Shown here: positions 29,971 through 39,659 of the stretch, piece after piece
Layout of the letters: every line of letters starts with the position of its first letter
Position numbering within the stretch: position 1 is the stretch's first letter
Origin: Phycicoccus sp. HDW14
GTDB lineage: Bacteria > Actinomycetota > Actinomycetes > Actinomycetales > Dermatophilaceae
Reading direction: 5' to 3'
DNA length: 64,000 nt
NCBI RefSeq assembly: GCF_011383005.1
Contig: NZ_CP049935.1
Coordinates: 682,001 to 746,000, forward strand
Notes under the pieces: generated by a model
The model's input: only the letters and a program-made list of their open reading frames with translations
What the model was told of the DNA's origin: nothing
Databases searched by the model: none
Translations under genes and position numbers: made by a program

Positions 29971-30867
29971 ATGACCGCGACCACCCTTCCCCGCGGGGAC
30001 TCGGCCACCGAGCCCGACCCGCCGCACGACGAGCCGGCCGGCGCCCCTCCCACCCGGGAGGGGCGCCGGCCCGCGGCCACAGCTGGGCGGGCGCTCGGGC
30101 TCGGGGTGGTCGGGCTCTGGCTGAGCGTCATCGTCCTGCTCCCGCTCGCCGCCCTGACCGTCCGCTCCTTCGACGAGGGGGTCGGCGGCTTCTGGGACGC
30201 CGTCACGGCCCCGGTCGCCCTGGCCGCCCTCGGCGTGACCCTCGGGGTCTCCGCCGTCGTGGCCCTGCTCAACGCCGTGATGGGCACGCTCGTCGCGTGG
30301 GTCCTCGTGCGTGACGACTTCCCCGGCCAGCGGGTGGTCAACGCCCTCATCGACCTGCCGTTCGCGCTGCCGACGATCGTCGCGAGCATCGTCCTGCTCT
30401 CGCTCTACGGGCCCAACAGCCCGGTCGGCATCCACCTCAACGCGACCCGGTGGGCGCTCGTCGTGGCGCTGACCTTCGTCACCCTCCCGTTCGTCGTGCG
30501 CTCGGTGCAGCCGGTGCTCATCGAGCTGGACCGCGAGGTCGAGGAGGCCGCCGCCTCGCTCGGCGCGAGCAACCTCACCACCTTCCGCCGCGTCGTCCTG
30601 CCCACCCTGGCGCCGGCCGTCATCAGCGGCACCGGGCTCGCCTTCGCCCGCGCGGTGGGGGAGTACGGCTCGGTCGTCCTCATCGGCGGCAACATCCCGC
30701 GCGAGACCCAGGTCGTCTCGCAGTACATCCAGCAGCAGATCGAGATCGACCGACCGGCGAACGCCGCGGCGGTGTCGGTCGCCCTGCTCGCCGTCTCCTT
30801 CCTGACCCTGTTCGTCCTGCGGGTCTGGGCGGGGCGCAACCAGCGCAAGGAGGCGAGGTCGTCGTGA
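29971..30867 (+). CDS. cysT: Sulfate ABC transporter permease CysT (CysU)
   Basis: A 298-residue membrane permease with six helices after a 40-residue Pro-rich cytosolic extension. The EAA loop ([21 protein letters not shown]) that contacts CysA is clear, and the [14 protein letters not shown] segment is typical of CysT. It starts 7 bases after sbp, and its TGA overlaps the cysW GTG. Confidence 0.95.
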   Translation: MTATTLPRGDSATEPDPPHDEPAGAPPTREGRRPAATAGRALGLGVVGLWLSVIVLLPLAALTVRSFDEGVGGFWDAVTAPVALAALGVTLGVSAVVALLNAVMGTLVAWVLVRDDFPGQRVVNALIDLPFALPTIVASIVLLSLYGPNSPVGIHLNATRWALVVALTFVTLPFVVRSVQPVLIELDREVEEAAASLGASNLTTFRRVVLPTLAPAVISGTGLAFARAVGEYGSVVLIGGNIPRETQVVSQYIQQQIEIDRPANAAAVSVALLAVSFLTLFVLRVWAGRNQRKEARSS

Positions 30868-31673
30868 GGACCTCGCGCGGCACGACCCTCGCCCTGCGCT
30901 CGGTCGCCCTCGTCTACCTCGTCGGCCTGCTGGCCGTACCGATCGGGGTCATCCTCTGGCGCACCTTCGAGCCCGGGGTCGGCGCCTTCGTCGCGTCCGT
31001 CCAGACGCCGGCGGCCATCTCGGCGCTCAACCTCTCGCTGCTCATCGTCGCGATCGTCGTGCCGCTCAACGTGCTCTTCGGCGTCGTCACGGCCATCGCC
31101 CTGGCCCGGTGGAAGGTGCCCTTCCGCGGCGTCGTCCAGGCCGTCGTCGACCTGCCGTTCGCGGTCTCCCCGATCGTGGTCGGCGTCTCGCTCATCATGC
31201 TGTGGGGCGTCACCGGCTGGTTCGGCGGCCTCGAGTCGGCCACCGGCGTCAAGGTCATCTTCGGCCTGCCGGGCATGGTCATCGCGACGATCTTCGTCAC
31301 GCTCCCGTTCGTCGTCCGCGAGGTCGAGCCGGTCCTGCACGAGATCGGCACCGAGCAGGAGCAGGCCGCCTCCACCCTCGGTGCCTCGGGCTGGCAGACG
31401 TTCTGGCGCATCACGGTCCCGGCCATCCGGTGGGGCCTGACCTACGGGGTCGTGCTCACCGTCGCCCGCGCCCTCGGCGAGTTCGGCGCGGTGATCATGG
31501 TCAGCTCGGGCTTCCCCGGGGTCTCGCAGACCCTGACCCTCCTCGTCCACTCGCGCTACATCGACGACCACAACACCTACGGGGCCTACGCCGCCGCCAC
31601 CCTGCTCATGGGCCTGGCGCTGGTGACCCTGCTCGGCATGACCCTGCTCGACCGCAAGAGGAGCACCCGATGA
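30864..31673 (+). CDS. cysW: Sulfate ABC transporter permease CysW
   Basis: A 269-residue permease, partner of CysT. The EAA loop is [21 protein letters not shown], and [16 protein letters not shown] is the CysW counterpart of the CysT segment. The GTG start overlaps the cysT stop, and its stop overlaps the cysA ATG, so translation is coupled along the operon. Confidence 0.95.
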   Translation: MRTSRGTTLALRSVALVYLVGLLAVPIGVILWRTFEPGVGAFVASVQTPAAISALNLSLLIVAIVVPLNVLFGVVTAIALARWKVPFRGVVQAVVDLPFAVSPIVVGVSLIMLWGVTGWFGGLESATGVKVIFGLPGMVIATIFVTLPFVVREVEPVLHEIGTEQEQAASTLGASGWQTFWRITVPAIRWGLTYGVVLTVARALGEFGAVIMVSSGFPGVSQTLTLLVHSRYIDDHNTYGAYAAATLLMGLALVTLLGMTLLDRKRSTR

Positions 31674-32680
31674 TCAGCGTCACCGACGCCCGCAAGACCT
31701 ACGGCGACTTCGTCGCCCTCGACGGCGTGAGCATCGACATCCCGTCGGGCTCGCTCACGGCGCTGCTCGGGCCGAGCGGCTCGGGCAAGTCGACGTTGCT
31801 GCGCTCGATCGCCGGGCTGGAGGGACTCGACGGCGGGGTGGTCTCGATCGCCGGCGTCGACGTCACGCACCAGCCGCCGCAGAAGCGGGGCATCGGGTTC
31901 GTGTTCCAGCACTACGCCGCGTTCAAGCACATGACGGTGCGCGACAACGTGGCCTTCGGGCTGACCATCCGCAAGCGACCCAAGGCCGAGGTGAGGAAGA
32001 AGGTCGACGACCTGCTCGAGATCGTCGGGCTCGACGGCTTCCAGCACCGCTACCCCTCGCAGCTCTCCGGCGGGCAGCGCCAGCGGATGGCTCTGGCCCG
32101 GGCGCTGGCGGTCGACCCGCAGGTGCTCCTGCTCGACGAGCCGTTCGGGGCCCTCGACGCCAAGGTCCGCGCCGACCTGAGGCGCTGGCTGCGACGGCTG
32201 CACGACGAGGTGCACGTGACGACCGTCCTCGTCACGCACGACCAGGAGGAGGCCCTCGACGTCGCCGACCGGATCGCCGTGCTCAACCAGGGCCGGATCG
32301 AGCAGGTCGGCGACCCGGTGTCGCTCTACGAGAAGCCGGCCAACGACTTCGTGATGTCCTTCCTCGGCTCGGTGGCGCGGCTCGGCGGCCAGCTGGTGCG
32401 ACCGCACGACATCGTCCTCGAGCGCGACCGCGCCGCGGCCTTCGAGGCCGACGCGCGCACCCCGGGCTCACCCGGAGTCGTCACCGCCACGGTCGAGCGG
32501 GTCGTGCGGCTCGGCTTCGAGGTGCGGGTCGAGCTGCGCGCCGACAGCGGGGAGCGGTTCGCCGCCCAGGTCACCCGCGCGGAGGCCGACCGCCAGCAGT
32601 TCGGGCCCGGCGAGACGGTGCACGCCCGGGCCACCCGCCCGGCCGACGCCACCGAGGTCGACCCCGCGCTGGCCATCTGA
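31670..32680 (+). CDS. cysA: Sulfate ABC transporter ATP-binding protein CysA
   Basis: A 336-residue ATPase. Walker A is GPSGSGKST, the Q-loop [12 protein letters not shown], the signature [15 protein letters not shown], Walker [13 protein letters not shown] and the H-loop [12 protein letters not shown]-terminal TOBE-like regulatory domain follows residue 240 ([14 protein letters not shown]). Together with CysT, CysW and Sbp it makes a complete sulfate importer. No sulfate reduction genes are in the window. Confidence 0.95.
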   Translation: MISVTDARKTYGDFVALDGVSIDIPSGSLTALLGPSGSGKSTLLRSIAGLEGLDGGVVSIAGVDVTHQPPQKRGIGFVFQHYAAFKHMTVRDNVAFGLTIRKRPKAEVRKKVDDLLEIVGLDGFQHRYPSQLSGGQRQRMALARALAVDPQVLLLDEPFGALDAKVRADLRRWLRRLHDEVHVTTVLVTHDQEEALDVADRIAVLNQGRIEQVGDPVSLYEKPANDFVMSFLGSVARLGGQLVRPHDIVLERDRAAAFEADARTPGSPGVVTATVERVVRLGFEVRVELRADSGERFAAQVTRAEADRQQFGPGETVHARATRPADATEVDPALAI

Positions 32681-32699
32681 TGTCCCGGGCCCGCTGTGC

Positions 32700-32705
32700 C
32701 ACCAT
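32700..32705 (+). promoter_or_regulatory. -10 hexamer CACCAT, possible own promoter of the rrf2 gene
   Basis: Six bases separate the hexamer from GTG 32712. The gene could be read both from the sulfate operon and from this site. Confidence 0.35.
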
Positions 32706-32711
32706 GCGGGC

Positions 32712-33176
32712 GTGGACATCTCGGCGCGCACGGACTACGCGGTCCGCGCCATGCTCATCCTCGCCGGGGCCCAGCGCGACGGTGCCGGGCCGGTGAGCGT
32801 CGAGGTGCTGGCGCGCCGCCAGGACCTGCCGCGCAAGTTCCTCGAGGCGATCGCCGGCGACCTGCGCACGGCCGGCCTCGTCACGAGCACGCGCGGCGCC
32901 CGGGGCGGCTACGTCCTGTCGCGCCCGGCGGAGCAGATCGGGCTCGGCGACGTCTTCCGCGCCGTCGACGGCCCGCTCGCCGAGGTGCGGGGGCTGCGGC
33001 CGCACGAGACCCGCTACGAGGGGGTCGCCGAGCACCTGCCGACCGTGTGGGTGGCGGTGCGCTCGAGCCTGCGCGAGGTGCTCGACGGCACCTCGCTCGC
33101 CGACGTCCTCAGCGGCGAGCTCCCCGCGCGGGTCGCCGAGATGGCCGCCGCGCCGGACGCCTGGCGCAACCGCTGA
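32712..33176 (+). CDS. Rrf2 family transcriptional regulator without cysteines
   Basis: A 154-residue Rrf2 protein. The winged helix has [35 protein letters not shown] and the wing [14 protein letters not shown]. The sequence holds no cysteine at all, so it cannot carry the Fe-S cluster of IscR or NsrR. Cysteine-poor Rrf2 members such as CymR control cysteine and sulfur metabolism. Its place 31 bases after cysA suggests control of the sulfate operon. Confidence 0.88.
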   Translation: MDISARTDYAVRAMLILAGAQRDGAGPVSVEVLARRQDLPRKFLEAIAGDLRTAGLVTSTRGARGGYVLSRPAEQIGLGDVFRAVDGPLAEVRGLRPHETRYEGVAEHLPTVWVAVRSSLREVLDGTSLADVLSGELPARVAEMAAAPDAWRNR

Positions 33177-33211
33177 GGGTCGGCGATTCGTCGGCGGACG
33201 TACCGCTCTGG

Positions 33212-33217
33212 CAGAAT
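33212..33217 (+). promoter_or_regulatory. Candidate -10 CAGAAT for the rpsP operon
   Basis: The ten bases CTCTGGCAGA that contain its first part also occur before rplS, so both ribosomal protein transcripts may share a promoter type with an extended TGG before the -10. It would leave a leader of about 120 bases. Confidence 0.35.
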
Positions 33218-33343
33218 CGACCGCTGTACCCGTCCGGGCCCGCCTCTCGTGTGGCACCGGACCGGACGCCTACACACCGAGTGCCGGCACCCCGCGCGAA
33301 CCGTACGGTCTCGCCGCGCTCACAACAGCACAGGAGCACCACC

Positions 33344-33901
33344 GTGGCCGTCAAGATCCGCCTCAAGCGCATGGGCAAGATCCGCGCTCCGTTCTACCGC
33401 GTCGTCGTCATGGACTCCCGCACCAAGCGGGACGGCCGGGCGATCGAGGAGATCGGCAAGTACCACCCCACCGAGGAGCCCTCGGTCATCCAGATCGACA
33501 GCGAGCGCGCGCAGTACTGGCTCGGCAACGGCGCGCAGCCGACCGAGGCCGTCGCCGCCCTCCTGAAGATCACCGGCGACTGGCAGAAGTTCAAGGGCGA
33601 GCCCGGCACCGAGGGCACCCTGCGCGTCGCCGAGCCGAAGCCGTCGAAGAAGTCGCTCTACGAGGCCGCCCTGGCCGCCGCGGGCAAGACCTCCGACGAC
33701 GGGTCCGCCGCGACCACCCCGCGCAAGCGCGCCGCCAAGAAGGCCGAGCCCGAGGCTCCGGCCGCGGAGGCCCCCGCCGCCGAGGCTCCGGCCGCCGAGG
33801 CGCCCGCCGCCGACGAGACCCCCGTCGCCGCCGACACCGACTCCGGTGCGGCCGCCGCCGAGGCCGTCGACGCCGACGCCGACGCCGCCGACAAGGCCTG
33901 A
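33344..33901 (+). CDS. rpsP: 30S ribosomal protein S16 with long Ala-rich tail
   Basis: The first 90 or so residues are S16 ([22 protein letters not shown], then KYHPTEEPS). The protein has 185 residues, against about 80-160 in most bacteria. The tail is Ala/Glu/Asp-rich and contains four tandem APAAE-type units. Such tails occur in actinobacterial S16. The GTG start matches the family. It heads rpsP-khpA-rimM-trmD. Confidence 0.95.
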   Translation: MAVKIRLKRMGKIRAPFYRVVVMDSRTKRDGRAIEEIGKYHPTEEPSVIQIDSERAQYWLGNGAQPTEAVAALLKITGDWQKFKGEPGTEGTLRVAEPKPSKKSLYEAALAAAGKTSDDGSAATTPRKRAAKKAEPEAPAAEAPAAEAPAAEAPAADETPVAADTDSGAAAAEAVDADADAADKA

Positions 33902-33903
33902 CC

Positions 33904-34146
33904 GTGCTCGAGGAGGCTCTCGAGCACCTCGTCACCGGCATCGTCGACCACAAGGACGAGGTGCAGGTCCGTCGCAAGGAGCTGCGCCGCGGCGAGATCC
34001 TCGAGGTGCGCGTGCACCCCGACGACCTCGGCCGCGTCATCGGCCGCTCGGGCCGCACGGCCAGCGCGCTGCGCACCGTCATGGGTGCCCTCGCCGGTGG
34101 CCGGCAGGTCCGCATCGACATCGTCGACACCGACCGGGTCCGCTGA
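33904..34146 (+). CDS. khpA: KH-domain RNA-binding protein KhpA
   Basis: An 80-residue protein with a single KH domain whose GxxG loop is in RVIGRSGRTASALRTVM. KhpA binds RNA, often with KhpB, and its gene sits between rpsP and rimM in most Gram-positive bacteria. It starts 2 bases after the rpsP stop. Confidence 0.93.
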   Translation: MLEEALEHLVTGIVDHKDEVQVRRKELRRGEILEVRVHPDDLGRVIGRSGRTASALRTVMGALAGGRQVRIDIVDTDRVR

Positions 34147-34158
34147 CCCGCTCCCCCC

Positions 34159-34202
34159 ACGGCGGGGTGCGCCCGGAGGAGACTCCCGGGGCACCCCGCC
34201 GT
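34159..34202 (+). terminator. 12-bp hairpin between khpA and rimM
   Basis: ACGGCGGGGTGC (34159-34170) pairs perfectly with GCACCCCGCCGT (34191-34202) around a 20-base loop that itself holds CCGGG/CCCGG complements. It has no U-tract. It could end or attenuate the rpsP-khpA transcript, or protect its 3' end, before rimM-trmD. Confidence 0.6.
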
Positions 34203-34233
34203 CGTCGTCCCACCCCGTCCCCGAGGAGCACCC

Positions 34234-34770
34234 GTGAGCGAGCGGACCGTCGTCGCCCGCATCGGCAGGCCGCACGGCCTGCACGGCGAGGTCACCGTCC
34301 AGCTGCACACCGACGAGCCGGAGCGCCGGCTCGAGGTCGGCGCCGTCCTCGAGACCGAGGCCGCGCCGGGCACCGGCGTCCCGCGCACCCTCACCGTGCG
34401 CTCGACCCGCGTGCACCGCGGCATCTGGCTCGTCGGCTTCGAGGGGGTCCCCGACCGCACCGGCGCCGAGGGCCTGCGCGGCACCCGGCTCGTCCTCGAC
34501 GTCGACGCGCCGGTCGTCGCGGACGACGACGAGGACACCTTCGCCGAGGGTGACCTCGTCGGCCTCGCCGTCCACGACCCCTCCGGCGTTCGGGTCGGGG
34601 AGGTCGTGCGGCTCGTGCTCGGCTCGTCCCAGGACCGGCTCGCCGTGCGCCTCGACGACGGCCGGGAGGGCGAGGTGCCGTTCGTCGCCGCGCTCGTGCC
34701 CGAGGTCGACGTCGCCGGCGGCCGCGTGGTCGTCGACGCCCCGGACGGTCTCTTCGACCTCGAGGCCTGA
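34234..34770 (+). CDS. rimM: Ribosome maturation factor RimM
   Basis: A 178-residue factor that binds S19 during 30S head assembly. The N-terminal motif is [14 protein letters not shown]. The C-terminal PRC-barrel domain has [16 protein letters not shown] and a tail rich in valine and aspartate. GTG start with GAGGAG upstream. It ends 5 bases before trmD. Confidence 0.94.
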   Translation: MSERTVVARIGRPHGLHGEVTVQLHTDEPERRLEVGAVLETEAAPGTGVPRTLTVRSTRVHRGIWLVGFEGVPDRTGAEGLRGTRLVLDVDAPVVADDDEDTFAEGDLVGLAVHDPSGVRVGEVVRLVLGSSQDRLAVRLDDGREGEVPFVAALVPEVDVAGGRVVVDAPDGLFDLEA

Positions 34771-34775
34771 GCCCC

Positions 34776-35993
34776 GTGCGCCTCGACGTCGTCTCGATCT
34801 TCCCCGAGTACCTCGCGCCGCTCGACCTCTCCCTCATCGGGAAGGCCCGCCGCGACGACCTGCTCGACCTGCACGTGCACGACCTGCGTGACGTCACCAC
34901 CGACCGCCACCGCACGGTCGACGACAGCCCGTTCGGCGGCGGCGCCGGGATGGTCATGAAGCCCGAGCCGTGGGCGGCCGCGCTCGACCGCGTCGTGGCA
35001 GAGGGCGGCACCGCCGAGGTCCCGGTCCCGCACCTCCTCGTCCCCGGGCCGGGCGGCGTCCCGTTCACCCAGGCGATGGCCCACGAGCTGGCCGCCGAGC
35101 CGTGGCTGGCCTTCGCCTGCGGGCGCTACGAGGGCCTCGACGAGCGGGTCTACGAGCACGCCGCCGAGCGGATGCGGGTCACCGTGGTGTCGCTCGGCGA
35201 CTACGTGCTCAACGGCGGCGAGGTCGCCGTGCTCGCGATGGTCGAGGCCGTGGGGCGGCTGCTGCCCGGCGTCGTCGGCAACGCGGAGTCGCTCGTCGAG
35301 GAGTCGCACGAGGGCGGCCTGCTCGAGTACCCGGTGTACACCCGTCCCGCCTCGTGGGACGACGGCGGCACGGTGCGCGACGTCCCGCCGGTGCTCCTGT
35401 CCGGTGACCACGCGGCCATCGCCGCCTGGCGGCACGAGCAGCGCGTCGCCCGCACCGTTGCCCGCCGGCCCGACCTCGCGGCGGCCGCGGCGACGGTCTC
35501 CGGGCTCGACGACCTCGACGTCCGGGTGGCCGTCCCCGCCGACGCCCCCGAGCTGCTCGTCCTCCAGCGCGCGTGCTGGATGCAGGAGGGCCGCATCTCC
35601 GGGTCGTGGCACATCCCCCCACTCGAGGAGTCGCTCGAGGACGTCGTGCACGGCCTCGGCGAGTGGACCACGTGGGTGGCCCGGGTCCCGTCCTCCGACG
35701 GCCGGGGCCGGCTCGTCGGGTCGGTGCGGGGCCGCGTGCGGCCGGGCGACCCGACCGTCTGGGAGACCGGCCGGCTGATGGTCGCCGCCGACCTCCAGGG
35801 CCGGGGGCTCGGACGGGCCCTGCTCGCGCTCGCCGAAGCCGGTGCGCCGCAGACGGTCTCGACGTACTGGATCAACACCGGGCGGGTGAGCGAGGGAAAC
35901 ATCCGCCGCTACAAGCGGGCGGGCTACCGGCAGGTGCCGGGGGAGGGCGCCTTCCCCGGCACCGTCGACCTCACGAAGCGCCGCCGGTCCTGA
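34776..35993 (+). CDS. trmD: tRNA (guanine-37-N1)-methyltransferase TrmD fused to a GNAT acetyltransferase domain
   Basis: 405 residues. Residues 1 to about 235 are TrmD, which methylates G37 of tRNAs to hold the reading frame; knot motifs are [35 protein letters not shown] and LEYPVYTRP. Residues about 246-405 are a GNAT domain ([20 protein letters not shown], and the acetyl-CoA loop [17 protein letters not shown]). Plain TrmD ends near 240-270 residues. None of the three frames has a stop near the join, so a one-base error does not explain the fusion. The target of the acetyltransferase is unknown. Confidence 0.9.
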   Translation: MRLDVVSIFPEYLAPLDLSLIGKARRDDLLDLHVHDLRDVTTDRHRTVDDSPFGGGAGMVMKPEPWAAALDRVVAEGGTAEVPVPHLLVPGPGGVPFTQAMAHELAAEPWLAFACGRYEGLDERVYEHAAERMRVTVVSLGDYVLNGGEVAVLAMVEAVGRLLPGVVGNAESLVEESHEGGLLEYPVYTRPASWDDGGTVRDVPPVLLSGDHAAIAAWRHEQRVARTVARRPDLAAAAATVSGLDDLDVRVAVPADAPELLVLQRACWMQEGRISGSWHIPPLEESLEDVVHGLGEWTTWVARVPSSDGRGRLVGSVRGRVRPGDPTVWETGRLMVAADLQGRGLGRALLALAEAGAPQTVSTYWINTGRVSEGNIRRYKRAGYRQVPGEGAFPGTVDLTKRRRS

Positions 35994-35996
35994 GCG

Positions 35997-36755
35997 CTAC
36001 GGCCGGAGCGAGGCCCGCAGGTCCTCGGGCAGGAGCAGGGCCCGGCCGATGAGCCGCTCGGCGACCACCGCCGTCGTCGTCTGCGCGGCCATGATGCCGA
36101 CGAGGACGAGCACCTGGGCCGCGGCCGCCTGGGCCGGCGTGCCGCCCCCGAGCAGGACGCCGATGAACGCCCCGGGCAGGGTGACGACCCCGGCGGTGCG
36201 CACCTGGTCGAGCCCGGGCACGAGCGCCTCGGGCACCCGCCGGTGGATGACCTCGGACACCGCCTGGGCGCGGGTCAGCCCGAGCGAGAGCGCGGCCTCG
36301 TACTGGCCGTGCTCCTCGCGCAGCGCGGCGAAGGCCCGCCGGCAGGTGAGCGTGTGCCCGTTCATGGTGTTCCCCGCGATGATGCCGACGACGGGGACGA
36401 GCGCGAGGCCGGTCGGCGGCACGGTGCGGGTCGCGAGCACCACGACGACGACGGGCAGGAGGCCGGCGAGCATCGCGACCGTGGCCCACGGCCAGGAGGC
36501 GGTGGCCTCGACGCGGCGCACGGTGGTCACGACGGCGATCGTGAACATCACGACGAGCAGCAGCACCGAGAGGGCCAGCGAGCGCACGACGGTGGTGATG
36601 ACGAGCGCGGCCACCCCGAGCTGGCCGATCGCGCGGGCCATCGCGAGCACGGGGGAGGCCGGGGCCGGGAGGCGGCCGAGCACGTACATCCCCACGGTGA
36701 CGGCCAGCAGCAGCACGACCGCCAGGGCGACGGGCAGGCCGGGGTCGATCGTCAC
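35997..36755 (-). CDS. FetB-like (UPF0014) ABC permease
   Basis: A 252-residue protein with about seven membrane helices. The conserved IAGNTMNGHTLT and EAALSLGLTRAQAVS segments fit the UPF0014/FetB family, whose E. coli member works with FetA in iron export. No ATPase gene lies beside it, so the partner is elsewhere or the role differs. The GTG start at 36755 follows a -10 by 6 bases. It converges with trmD, 3 bases between stops. Confidence 0.85.
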   Translation of the reverse strand: MTIDPGLPVALAVVLLLAVTVGMYVLGRLPAPASPVLAMARAIGQLGVAALVITTVVRSLALSVLLLVVMFTIAVVTTVRRVEATASWPWATVAMLAGLLPVVVVVLATRTVPPTGLALVPVVGIIAGNTMNGHTLTCRRAFAALREEHGQYEAALSLGLTRAQAVSEVIHRRVPEALVPGLDQVRTAGVVTLPGAFIGVLLGGGTPAQAAAAQVLVLVGIMAAQTTTAVVAERLIGRALLLPEDLRASLRP

Positions 36756-36761
36756 GGCCGC

Positions 36762-36767
36762 AGCCTA
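36762..36767 (-). promoter_or_regulatory. -10 hexamer TAGGCT, leaderless start of the fetB-like gene
   Basis: On the minus strand TAGGCT is followed by 6 bases and GTG 36755. Confidence 0.5.
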
Positions 36768-36835
36768 GGGCCGCCCACCGACTGCCGGGGGAGCGGGGCC
36801 CCGTCGCCGATTTCGCCGGTCCCCGTCCCCTCTGG

Positions 36836-36841
36836 CAGACT
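36836..36841 (+). promoter_or_regulatory. Candidate -10 CAGACT for rplS
   Basis: It lies in the same CTCTGGCAGA context as the rpsP promoter. The leader to ATG 37003 would be about 155 bases; I see no certain structure in it. Confidence 0.35.
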
Positions 36842-37002
36842 GGGCCGTTGCGTCCCGCCGACGAACGGCCCCCGCCACAGGGGGAGTGCCCCGGACCCCG
36901 GTCCGACCACGGCATGAGGCCCGGCAGGACGCCACGATCGACACCCGAGCAGCACCGAGAACCGCGGATGACCTGTGGCAGCCCGCGAGAAATGGAACCA
37001 CC

Positions 37003-37362
37003 ATGCAGCGTTTCGACGAGCTCGACAGCGCGTCGCTCAAGAGCGACATCCCCGCCTTCCGCGCCGGTGACACCGTCAACGTCCACGTGAAGGTCGTCGA
37101 GGGCACCCGCTCGCGCATCCAGGTCTTCAAGGGCGTCGTCATCCGTCGCCACGGCGGCGGCGTCGGCGAGACCTTCACCGTCCGCAAGGTCTCCTTCGGG
37201 GTCGGCGTCGAGCGGACCTTCCCGCTCCACACCCCGATCGTCGACCACATCGAGGTCGTCACCCGCGGTGACGTCCGCCGCGCCAAGCTCTACTACCTGC
37301 GCGACCTGCGCGGCAAGGCCGCCAAGATCCGCGAGAAGCGCGACACCCCGGCCAACGCCTGA
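37003..37362 (+). CDS. rplS: 50S ribosomal protein L19
   Basis: A 119-residue L19 at the subunit interface. Signatures are [22 protein letters not shown] and [16 protein letters not shown] 37003 gives the canonical N-terminus. Next to trmD and lepB in the usual order, though fetB is inserted between. Confidence 0.97.
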   Translation: MQRFDELDSASLKSDIPAFRAGDTVNVHVKVVEGTRSRIQVFKGVVIRRHGGGVGETFTVRKVSFGVGVERTFPLHTPIVDHIEVVTRGDVRRAKLYYLRDLRGKAAKIREKRDTPANA

Positions 37363-37405
37363 GAGCCCTCTCGGGCACCCGGGCGCCCCACCCAGGACGG
37401 GGGAC

Positions 37406-37411
37406 TACCCT
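37406..37411 (+). promoter_or_regulatory. -10 hexamer TACCCT, leaderless start of the signal-peptidase-like gene
   Basis: Seven bases separate the hexamer from GTG 37419. Confidence 0.45.
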
Positions 37412-37418
37412 CGACGGA

Positions 37419-37796
37419 GTGAGTGCCCGACCCGCCACCGACCCGGTGCCCGCCCCCGCGGCCACCGGGTCGCGGCGTCCCGGGGTCCTCGTCGTGCTCG
37501 TCGTGGGGGTCCTCGCGGCGGCGCTCGTGCGGGGGCTGCTCCTCGAGTCCTACCACGTCCCGTCGGCCGCGAACGCGCCGACCTTCGAGCCAGGAGACCG
37601 TGTGCTCGTCCTCAAGACCGACCGTCGGGCCGAGGCCGGTGACGTCGCCCTCGTCGACGACGGCGGCGCGCTGCACCTGAGCCCCGCCACCGAGGTGGGT
37701 ACCGGCGCGGACGTCGTCGGCACGGTGGTCTGGCGCTTCTGGCCCCTCGACCGCCTGGGCGCCGTGCGCTCCTCGACCGCCCCGGTCGCCCCGTGA
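37419..37796 (+). CDS. Signal peptidase I-like protein lacking catalytic residues
   Basis: A 125-residue S26-like protein. It has an N-terminal membrane helix (VLVVLVVGVLAAALVRGLLL) followed by VPSAANAPTFEPGDRVLVLK. This aligns with the usual IPSGSMEPTLQPGDRVLV, but the catalytic Ser is replaced (GSM becomes AAN). The lysine box and GDN/GDH region are absent because the protein ends early. It therefore cannot be a normal signal peptidase. Its frame is unbroken, so the loss is not a sequencing slip. It overlaps the following true lepB. Confidence 0.75.
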   Translation: MSARPATDPVPAPAATGSRRPGVLVVLVVGVLAAALVRGLLLESYHVPSAANAPTFEPGDRVLVLKTDRRAEAGDVALVDDGGALHLSPATEVGTGADVVGTVVWRFWPLDRLGAVRSSTAPVAP

Positions 37797-38562
37797 GCGC
37801 CCCGAGCGCACGCGCGACGACGAGGGCGCGGACGAGTCGCCGGCGGGCCGCCCCGAGCGCGGGCGGTCGGCGGCCGGCCTGGCCCTCGGCGCCGTCAAGG
37901 AGATCGCCCTCGTCCTCGTGATGGCGATGGTGCTGTCGTTCGTCGTCAAGACCTGGCTGCTGCAGGCCTTCTTCATCCCCTCCGGGTCGATGGAGGACAC
38001 CCTGCTGGTCGGCGACCGCGTCGTCGTCTCGAAGCTGACGCCGGGTCCGTTCGACCTCGCGCGCGGCGACGTCGTCGTCTTCGAGGACCCGGGTGGCTGG
38101 CTGGGTGACGTCGCCCCCGTCGAGCGCAGCGGGGTCTCGGGAGCCATCCACGACGGCCTCGTCTTCGTCGGGCTGCTACCGAGCGAGTCCGAGGACCACC
38201 TCATCAAGCGGGTCATCGGGCTCCCGGGCGACCACGTCGTCTGCTGCGACGCCCAGCGCCGCCTCACCGTCAACGGCGCCCCCCTCGAGGAGCCGTACCT
38301 CAAGCCGGGCGACCAGCCGAGCTCGATCAACTTCGACATCAAGGTCCCGGCGGGCCACGTCTGGGTCATGGGCGACCACCGCTCGGACAGCGAGGACTCC
38401 CGCTTCCACGACGACGCCGACGACGGCAGCGACGGCTCGGTGCCGATCTCCCGGATCACCGGGCGCGCCGTGGCGGTCGTCTGGCCGTTCTCCCGCTTCG
38501 GCTGGCTCTCCGACCACCCCGACACCTTCTCGGGCGTCCCCGCCCGCCCACCGGCGAAGTGA
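37793..38562 (+). CDS. lepB: Signal peptidase I, apparent frameshift near the start
   Basis: Restored length is 256 residues. After an acidic, Arg-rich cytosolic N-terminus comes a membrane helix (KEIALVLVMAMVLSFVVKTWLL), then the serine box FFIPSGSMEDTLL, the lysine box LIKRVIGLPGD and the box VMGDHRSDSEDS. The GTG at 37793 overlaps the preceding stop but is out of frame with the rest. One more C in the C4 run 37800-37803 puts it in frame. Without that change the first usable start is GTG 37918, which would begin inside the membrane helix. Confidence 0.88.
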
Positions 38563-39337
38563 GCCCGGCGCCGCGCTCGAAGCGCCCGACCCTGCGGGTC
38601 GAGCGCGCCCTGCAGCGTGACGGGCACCGGGTCCTCGCCGGGATGGACGAGGTCGGGCGCGGCGCGCTCGCCGGACCCGTGACGGTCGGGGTCGTCCTCA
38701 TCGACGAGTCCTGCCGCAGTGCGCCGCAGGGCGTCCGCGACTCCAAGCTGCTCCAGCCGCACGCGCGCGAGGCGATGGTGCCGCGCATCGAGCGCTGGGC
38801 CCTCTGCCACGCGGTGGGGCACGCCAGCGCCGCCGAGATCGACGAGGTCGGCATCATCGCGGCACTGCGGCTGGCCGGCACGCGGGCGCTCGCGGCGTGC
38901 GGGGTCCGTCCCGACCTCGTCATCCTCGACGGCAACCACGACTGGCTCACCGCGCCCGAGGACGTCGGGCTGCTCGCCTTCGCCCACGAGTCCGCCGTCG
39001 TGACGCCGCCGGTCACGACGATGGTCAAGGCCGACCTGAAGTGCTCGTCGGTGGCTGCGGCGTCGGTGCTGGCCAAGGTCACCCGCGACCGGCTGATGGT
39101 CGAGCTCGGGGGGCTGGAGGAGCACGCGGTCTACGACTGGGTCGGCAACAAGGGGTACGCCGCGCCGGAGCACATGGACGCGCTGCGGGTGCACGGGCCG
39201 ACCGTGTGGCACCGGCGCTCGTGGCGGCTGCCCGGCACGATGGACGATGATGGGCCGGTGCCCGACACCCTCGAGACGACCGTGACCGAGACGACCGTGA
39301 CGACAGTGACCGACCTGACGAGCGTGGGGAGCGATGA
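38559..39337 (+). CDS. rnhB: Ribonuclease HII (stop codon hidden by an apparent base deficit)
   Basis: Removes ribonucleotides from DNA and RNA from hybrids. Catalytic acids lie in GMDEVGRGALAGP (D, E), VILDGNHDW (D) and KADLKCSSVAAASVLAKVTRD (D). As given, the frame runs on over the next gene to 39656, giving 365 residues. One more G in the G4 run 39326-39329 gives the ending TSVGER and TGA 39335-39337, overlapping the next ATG as ATGA. I use that end: 259 residues, including a short Thr-rich tail. Confidence 0.93.
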
Positions 39338-39648
39338 GCTCCGAGGACCTCGAGAAGTACGAGAGCGAGGCCGAGCTCGCGCTCTACCGCGAGTACCGCG
39401 ACGTCGTCGGGCTGTTCAGCCACGTCGTCGAGACCGAGCGGCGCTTCTACCTGTGCAACTCGGTCGACGTGAAGGTCCGCTCCGACGGCGGCGAGGTCTT
39501 CTTCGACGTGACGATGCACGACGCCTGGGTCTGGGACATCTACCGGCCGGCGCGCTTCGCCAAGACCGTGCGGGTCGTGACGTTCAAGGACGTCAACGTC
39601 GAGGAGCTGGCCAAGAGCGAGCTCGAGCTGCCGAAGGGCGAGTTCTGA
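39334..39648 (+). CDS. DUF2469 family protein
   Basis: A 104-residue acidic actinobacterial protein beginning [20 protein letters not shown], with conserved aromatic segments ([25 protein letters not shown]). It lies between rnhB and yraN in most actinobacteria. The function is unknown. The ATG overlaps the restored rnhB stop. Confidence 0.92.
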   Translation: MSSEDLEKYESEAELALYREYRDVVGLFSHVVETERRFYLCNSVDVKVRSDGGEVFFDVTMHDAWVWDIYRPARFAKTVRVVTFKDVNVEELAKSELELPKGEF

Positions 39649-39659
39649 GCCGCTGACGG

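Noticed and set aside
38559-39656. RNase HII of 365 residues with a C-terminal extension
   Set aside because: The last 100 or so residues are an off-frame reading of the DUF2469 gene; one extra G restores a stop at ATGA.
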